Positions 58,192 through 64,000 of a DNA stretch of 64,000 nucleotides are shown here, piece by piece (the first letter of the stretch is position 1; the number at the start of each line of letters is the position of its first letter). Source of the stretch: Paramecium octaurelia (Eukaryota > Ciliophora > Oligohymenophorea > Peniculida > Parameciidae); the NCBI GenBank assembly GCA_905182995.1, contig CAJJDP010000038.1, forward strand, positions 348,352 through 412,351. The letters run 5' to 3'. The notes beneath the pieces are model-generated. The model saw nothing but the letters and a program-made list of their open reading frames with translations, made no database searches and was not told the origin of the DNA. A program made the position numbers and the translations under genes.

Positions 58192-61100
58192 ATGAAGTTA
58201 GTATTAGTATTTTTGTTGATGTGTATTTATCCAGTATAAAGTGACACAACAAATATTAGTTTAAGTTCGCCATGTTCATGCACTCAACTTTTTGAATATG
58301 ATTGCTATAGAAATTTAAATTGTGTTTGGAATAACCTATAGTTAAGATGTGAAATCAAATCAACAACTGAAGAATCGAATACAGACACTAACCCTAAAAA
58401 TAATAGTTACTGCACTCAATTTGGGTCTAATAAATGCTGGTAAATGGATGGATGTGCTTACATTTTAAATGAATGTGTTTAATTTACATCGTGTTCCAGT
58501 TATCCTTTTAGTGTTCAAAAGCTTTGTTAAATGGTTTCGAGTAAGTGCATCACTGACGGTGAAAAATGTGTTGAACTAGCAGAGTGTAATTCATATTCTA
58601 CTCCCATATCATGTGTTAAAAATAAAAATGGAAAATATTGCTATTGGGATTAGTATTGTATGAATGCAACTGATTGTAGCAAGTTGCCAGTTTCATTTAA
58701 GACAGATGGTGAATGTCGTGAATAATTGTCATATTGCACAGTAAATCCAAGAGGTGGATGTCAGGTGAGTGGATACAATTGTGAAGATTAAGAGTTTGAG
58801 ATGCAATGCTATTACAACCAGAAATTGGGACAATGTGCATGGGTTGATGGTAAATGCATGGATAGATCATGTTAAACAGCACCAAAATCTATTAGAACAG
58901 ATGCAGCATGTTAAGAATATTTTTAGAGTTGCACAATAGATATTGAAGGAGGGTGTAGATAAAGAACATAATGTAATGATGTTATATTGAAGGAATCATG
59001 TACATACAATGCAAATGGATCATTGTGTTTTTGGAATGAAGGTAAATGTTATGATAAGAATTGTGAAAATGCACCTTAAAATATTACTTGCTCAACATTT
59101 TTAGAAAATTGTGTTCCTAAATCTGTAGGTGGATGCATGAGTATTTCTGATTGCTCCAAATATGATTTAGAAGAGAGTTGTAAAATAGATACAAAAGATA
59201 ATAAATGCTTTTGGACAGGAAACACTTGTGTATCGTATACTTGTCAAAGTGCTCCTTTAGATTATGTTACACATGAGTAATGCGCTGCTTACAAAGAAGA
59301 TTGCACGGTAAACAATACTACATTTAAAGGGTGTTCAGAGAGAACATGTGATAATGCTCCTACTACTGCAACAACCTTTCTATAAACAAATTATGATTGC
59401 AATAAATACAAAGAGGGTTGCATCACTAAACTAGGTGGAGGGTGCAAATAATTAAATGAATGCAGCGATATAGATGTTGAAAATGCTTGTGTTGTAGATA
59501 AGTATGGTAGAAATTGCTTCTTCTACAATGGCGTGTGTGCCTTAAGAATTTGTGAAAATGCTCCAATCTCTTTTACTAGTCATGAATAATGTCAAGATTT
59601 CAATTAGGAATGTACTGTGGCAAGAACACTAATTGGCTGTGTCAAAATGACATGTTAAGTGCTTACATCCCAAAGTACTTGTAAGGTAGATCTAAATGGC
59701 AATCGTTGTTATTGGACTGGCCTTTGCTATACAAAGACTTGTGCTAATGCTCCATTTGAATATGATTCAGATTTGAAATGCAAGACTTACTTAAGCTCAT
59801 GCACAATTGCCAACAGTGGGCGTGGATGCATAACAAGACCAGTTTTATGCAATCAATTAGTGCTCGAGGAACAGTGTTATATTACATCTAGTGGTTAGAT
59901 TTGTGGTTGGTTTGAAGGAGCCTGTTACGACAAGGCTTGTTTCACTGCACCCTACACATCTGATTACGATACATATGAAGAATGTGATATGTATCTGAGT
60001 GGATGTACAGTAGCAAGTGAAGGTAATGGCGGTTGCATTCCTTTGGATGCATGTACAACCTACACTGCTTAGAGAAGTTGTCGATTCAATAATTCCAATT
60101 TACTTTGTGAGTGGACTGGTAATGCTTGCTATGATAAGTCCTGTACCACAGCTCCTTAAGATGCAGACCATGACACAAATGAGAAATGCGAGGCATATTT
60201 AACTGGATGTATCGTTGCTCCAAGTGGCTAGGGATGCATTGAAAAACCTTCTAGTTGTAATATGATGAGTACAAGCACTTAGTGCACAGATACTTCAACT
60301 AATTCACTCGGAGGACCATGTGTTTGGGTAAACTCTTGTGTTAACAGGACTTGTGCTAATGCTCCTGTCTCTACTAATTATGATACTCATTAAGAATGCT
60401 ATACATTTCTGGCTTCATGTACTGTGGTTGCTACGGGTATTGGAGGCTGCATGACACAATTGAGCACTTGCTCCTTGTATACGACATTTAGATCTTGTTA
60501 ATTAGCATCTAATGACCAGAAATGCGCTTGGTAATATAACTATTGTTACAATCGGCAATGTACATATGCTCCTGACACAAATGAATTTGATACTGATACA
60601 GAATGTAGTGCTTTTCTTAATACTTGCACCGTCGTCAGGAGAATTAGTAATTTAGGGTGTACTACTAGATTAAGTTCTTGTTAAGATCTTACAGAGCAAC
60701 AATGTATTAATGATAGTTCAAACACGATATGTACTTGGGACACAACTCTCGCTACACCTTATTGTAAAACTAGAACCTGTTCATTAATGATTGGATTTAC
60801 TTATACTTAATAAAACTGTAAGAATTGGTTAACTGGATGTGTTGTTGATAACAATTCACCTCATACAAGTTGTATAACATAGAAATCTTTGTGTAGTCAG
60901 TATACCAATGTAGATAATTGCGAGTTATCCACTAGTAATGGATATTGCACTTGGAATGGTACATCTTGTGTTACGCGTACTTGTTCTGCTACTTAAAATA
61001 TCACAGATTTTAATCATTCCACTTGCAATACTTGGTTGTCTTCATGCACTGCAGGTCCTCCTACAAGTTGTATTTAGAAACCAACAAATTGTGCTGATTA

Positions 61101-64000
61101 TGTTAATTATGACTAATGTTATAAGAATTATTCAGATTAACCTTGTACTTGGTATAATGATGCATGTATTGAAAAGACATGTACTAATCATGGCTATTCA
61201 GTTACAGTATTTAATTAAACTAATTGTAACAATTGGTTATCCTCCTGCTCTGTTAATCCAGGTGGCACTGGATGTGAAACTACTAGAACTTGTGCCAATT
61301 ATACAGGATCTTCATTCACTCATTCTGATTGTAATACTTGGTTAACTAATTGTACAACTGATGGATCTTAATGTGTGTATAAGACTTGTACTAATTATGG
61401 TTCAAATGTGACTACATTTAATAGTTCCACATGTTCTACTTGGTTTAGTGAATGTACAAATGATGGGACAACTGCTTGCAAGAGTGCTAGAACATGTACT
61501 AATTATGGAAGCAAAGTTACTATATTTAATCATACAAATTGTACAAATTGGTTATCCTCATGTACTAATACAAATACAGCTTGTGCAGCTAGAACTTGTA
61601 CTAATTACGGTCAGAATATTCTATTCTTTACTCATGATACTTGTAATGCTTGGCTATCTTCATGCACTGTAACTTGGGATAAGTTGGGTTGTGAAACCAA
61701 ATCCTGCACTAATACTGGTCAATAAATAACTACTTTTAATACTTCTAATTGTTAAGCCTGGTTATCTGAATGCTAAGCGAATGTGAATGGAACTGCTTGT
61801 GAGTCAACTAATGCATGTACTTCTGGAGCATATACAAATGCTACTAATTGTGGTAACTATCTAGAATCATGTACATATACAAGTGGATCATATTGCACAA
61901 ATAAGAATTGCGCATCTCCATCAGGAATAACAACATACAATCATAAAACATGCACCAATTTCTATAAATTGTGTACCAGTAATTCAGCATCTAGTGCTTG
62001 TGAGTGGAGAAATTGCTATAATCATAAAGGATTTATCTCTTATTTTACTCATGAATCATGTGAAAATTGGTTATTTTAATGCACAGTAAATAGTACAAAT
62101 ACGGGATGTACAGTAAAGACATGTACTAATTATGGTAGTCATGTCACATCATTTACAAATGCAGATTGTAACAAATGGCATCCCTCCTGTAATGGAGCCA
62201 CCTCAACATGTTAAGAAAGTAGAACGTGTACAAGTGCTCCATCAGGTTATCAATATGATCATAGTAATTGTGAGGCTTACTCCTTAAGTTGTACTAAGAA
62301 TACTTCTTCAACTTGTATGACAAAGGATTGTTCGAAAGCTAGTTTGGTATTTTCAACATTCACTCATGCTATTTGCTCAGAATGGCTCAGCACTTGCACA
62401 TCTGACGCTACAGGTGTTTCATGTACCAGTAGGACTTGCACGAATTACAAGGATCAATTAACCACAATAAGTCATGCAACATGCAATGCTTGGTTATCAA
62501 CATGTACTAGCAATGTTGCAGGAACTGCATGCGAAACCAAAACCTGTTATAATCATGGAAGCCAAGTCGCAGTGATAGACAATACAAATTGCAATAGTTG
62601 GAAGAGCGGTTGTGTTGGAGGAGGATCTACTTGTAGGGATTCAACAAATACATAATGTGGATCTTATTCAGGAACCATTAATCATGCAAATTGTACAGGT
62701 TATTTAAGTACATGCACAAATTCTGGGAGTTCTAAATGCATAGTGAGAACTTGCTAATTAGCATCTTAGGCTATATCAATATTTAATCATTAAAAATGTA
62801 CTGAATGGTATTTGGAATGCACAGCTAATTCAGATGGTACTGGATGCTAATATAGAACATGTTATAACTATGGAGATTATATAACTACATTTACAACTGC
62901 TACTTGTTCGAATTGGCTACATGGTTGCAATGTTAATTCAACAAATGATGGATGCGTTAGTGAGCGTACATGTTCTAATTATGGATCTTATATCAATGAA
63001 TTTACTCATGAAATTTGTAGCAATTGGTTGAGTACATGTACTGTTGACTCTGGAGCCACAGCTTGTATTGATAGGACATGTACAAATTATGGAAGTAATG
63101 TGACTGTGTTTAATTATACTAATTGTAATGCTTGGTTAGATGGTTGTACTGGAACAGGCAGTGTGTGCGAACCAAGATCTTGTAGTAATAGTTCAACGGG
63201 AATCAGTTCATATACTGAAGCCAATTGTTATAAATGGTATTCTTACTGTAAAGTAAATGATTCTCTTAATGATTGTGTCAGTACACGTACATGTACTAAT
63301 TATGCAAGTAACATCACTACATTTAATCATTCCAATTGCAACACTTGGTTATCAGATTGCACTGTTTCAGCAGATGGACTCACTTGTGAAACTAAGACTT
63401 GTACTAATAGTAATATAACTGCTGGCAATTTCAATTTAAATAATTGTAATTCATGGTTATCTGGATGCATCGCTAATTCTACAGCAGATAATTGTGAAAC
63501 TGTTAAAACTTGTAATAATGCAGTTTCTAATCTTACTACTTTTGATCACTCAACTTGTTCTGGATGGAAGAGTACTTGTACTTACGATAAAGCAGGCACT
63601 AGTGATCCTGGAACTAGTTGCATTGAATTTACATGTGCTAATGCATAATTAACTACTTTTGATCATACTAATTGTAATAATTACAAGAACACTTGTACAG
63701 TGAATTCCACCAATGATGGATGTACTGATTTCATTTGTTCAGCTGCAGTCAATGTTATATCCTCATTCACTCACTCGGATTGCAACAGTCATAAATCTAC
63801 ATGCACTGTGAATAGTGCTGCAGACAATTGCGAAGATATTACTTGTGATAATGCTGCTCGTATTCTAGCCCTTTCAAGTGGTTCCTACACTCATTCCGAT
63901 TGCAGCGGATGGTTATCATCCTGTACAGTCAATAGTGCAGCAGATGGATGCGAAACTAAGACTTGTGCCAATGCAGTTAATTCTCAAACTGTTGATTCAT
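58192..64000 (+). CDS. Paramecium surface antigen (immobilisation-antigen type), 3' truncated
   Basis: One intronless frame of 1,936 codons from ATG 58192 to the window edge, with no in-frame TGA seen. A signal peptide (MKLVLVFLLMCIYPVQS) is followed by very Cys/Thr/Asn/Ser-rich sequence. Two zones appear. The first (to about 60.9 kb) has units such as CRWFxG/W...C..K.C..AP with 60-75 residue spacing (NRCYWTGLCYTKTCANAPFE). The second (about 60.9-64 kb) has shorter units like RTCTNYGSNVTTFNHSNCNT followed by WLSDCT. Cysteine periodicity of this sort defines the Paramecium surface antigen domain. Such proteins are GPI-anchored coats expressed one at a time; the C-terminal GPI signal would lie beyond the window. 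Base composition is less AT-rich than the neighbours. Confidence 0.9.
60930..64000 (+). repeat. Degenerate cysteine-periodic repeats in the antigen gene
   Basis: Within the surface antigen the unit T-C-T-N-Y-G-S-x-V-T-x-F-N-x-x-x-C-x-x-W-L recurs about every 35-45 residues, more than 20 times, with drifting linkers. Nucleotide copies differ too much for recent slippage, unlike the 96-bp array at 3.9-5.6 kb. The array continues past the window edge. Confidence 0.85.

Noticed and set aside
61448-61672. Second-frame ORFs in the surface antigen region
   Set aside because: Out-of-frame shadows; the frame starting at 58192 is continuous and shows the cysteine periodicity.
1-64000. tRNA genes, rRNA genes, CRISPR arrays, IS elements, telomere repeats
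   Set aside because: Scanned by eye on both strands: no tRNA T-loop box, no rRNA-like conserved blocks, no spaced direct repeats with unique spacers, no transposase motifs, and no runs of G4T2/G3T3-type telomere repeat.

Overview
The window looks like a stretch of ciliate macronuclear DNA, most likely from Paramecium. TAA and TAG lie inside every long conserved reading frame where glutamine fits, and genes end only at TGA. Base composition is very AT-rich and intergenic gaps are tiny (17 to a few hundred bp). Introns are minute (mostly 22-33 nt, starting GTA). The content is ciliate-specific: a trichocyst-matrix-like protein, a surface antigen with cysteine periodicity, and ciliary/basal-body genes. 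Standard-code ORF calls are therefore fragments; the models here were read by eye with the ciliate code, and coordinates may be off by a base or two.

Layout. 1-0.7 kb: 3' end of an unknown plus-strand gene. 1.25-9.3 kb: one giant minus-strand coiled-coil gene with about 17 near-identical copies of a 96-bp (32-residue) repeat. 10-17 kb: an EF-hand protein with an N-myristoylation-type start, a 61-residue protein, a minus-strand block with several frame breaks, an RA/PH-like protein and hypothetical proteins. 17-24 kb: NEK-type kinase, DHH-family phosphoesterase, Myb protein, membrane-anchored truncated hemoglobin and mitochondrial ribosomal protein bL19. 24-31 kb: FOP/CEP43 and ZMYND10 (cilium biogenesis), a cyclic-nucleotide-binding protein, a PAP2-type lipid enzyme and the pre-60S factor REI1/ZNF622. 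31-41 kb: coiled-coil/propeller-like protein, GMAP-210-type golgin and two tandem B-box proteins. 41-46 kb: LYR protein, Qa-SNARE and two tandem isochorismatase-type hydrolases. 46-53 kb: large alpha-solenoid-like protein, ribosomal protein eL24 and trichocyst-matrix-like protein. 53.6-64 kb: WD40-like protein, DUF1295 membrane enzyme and a 5.8-kb surface antigen gene running off the window.

The genes are ordinary single-transcript genes packed head-to-head or head-to-tail. There is no operon logic, but several neighbours share themes: cilia (FOP, ZMYND10, NEK), translation (bL19m, eL24, REI1) and secretion (golgin, SNARE, trichocyst protein, surface antigen).

Two window-wide signals stand out. 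First, about a quarter of the introns I could place end in AAG rather than TAG, and conserved proteins (eL24, bL19m, FOP, Myb) prove several of these. Second, many otherwise good genes carry single-base frame breaks, mostly mended by one extra A or T. This points to assembly indels rather than to a field of pseudogenes.
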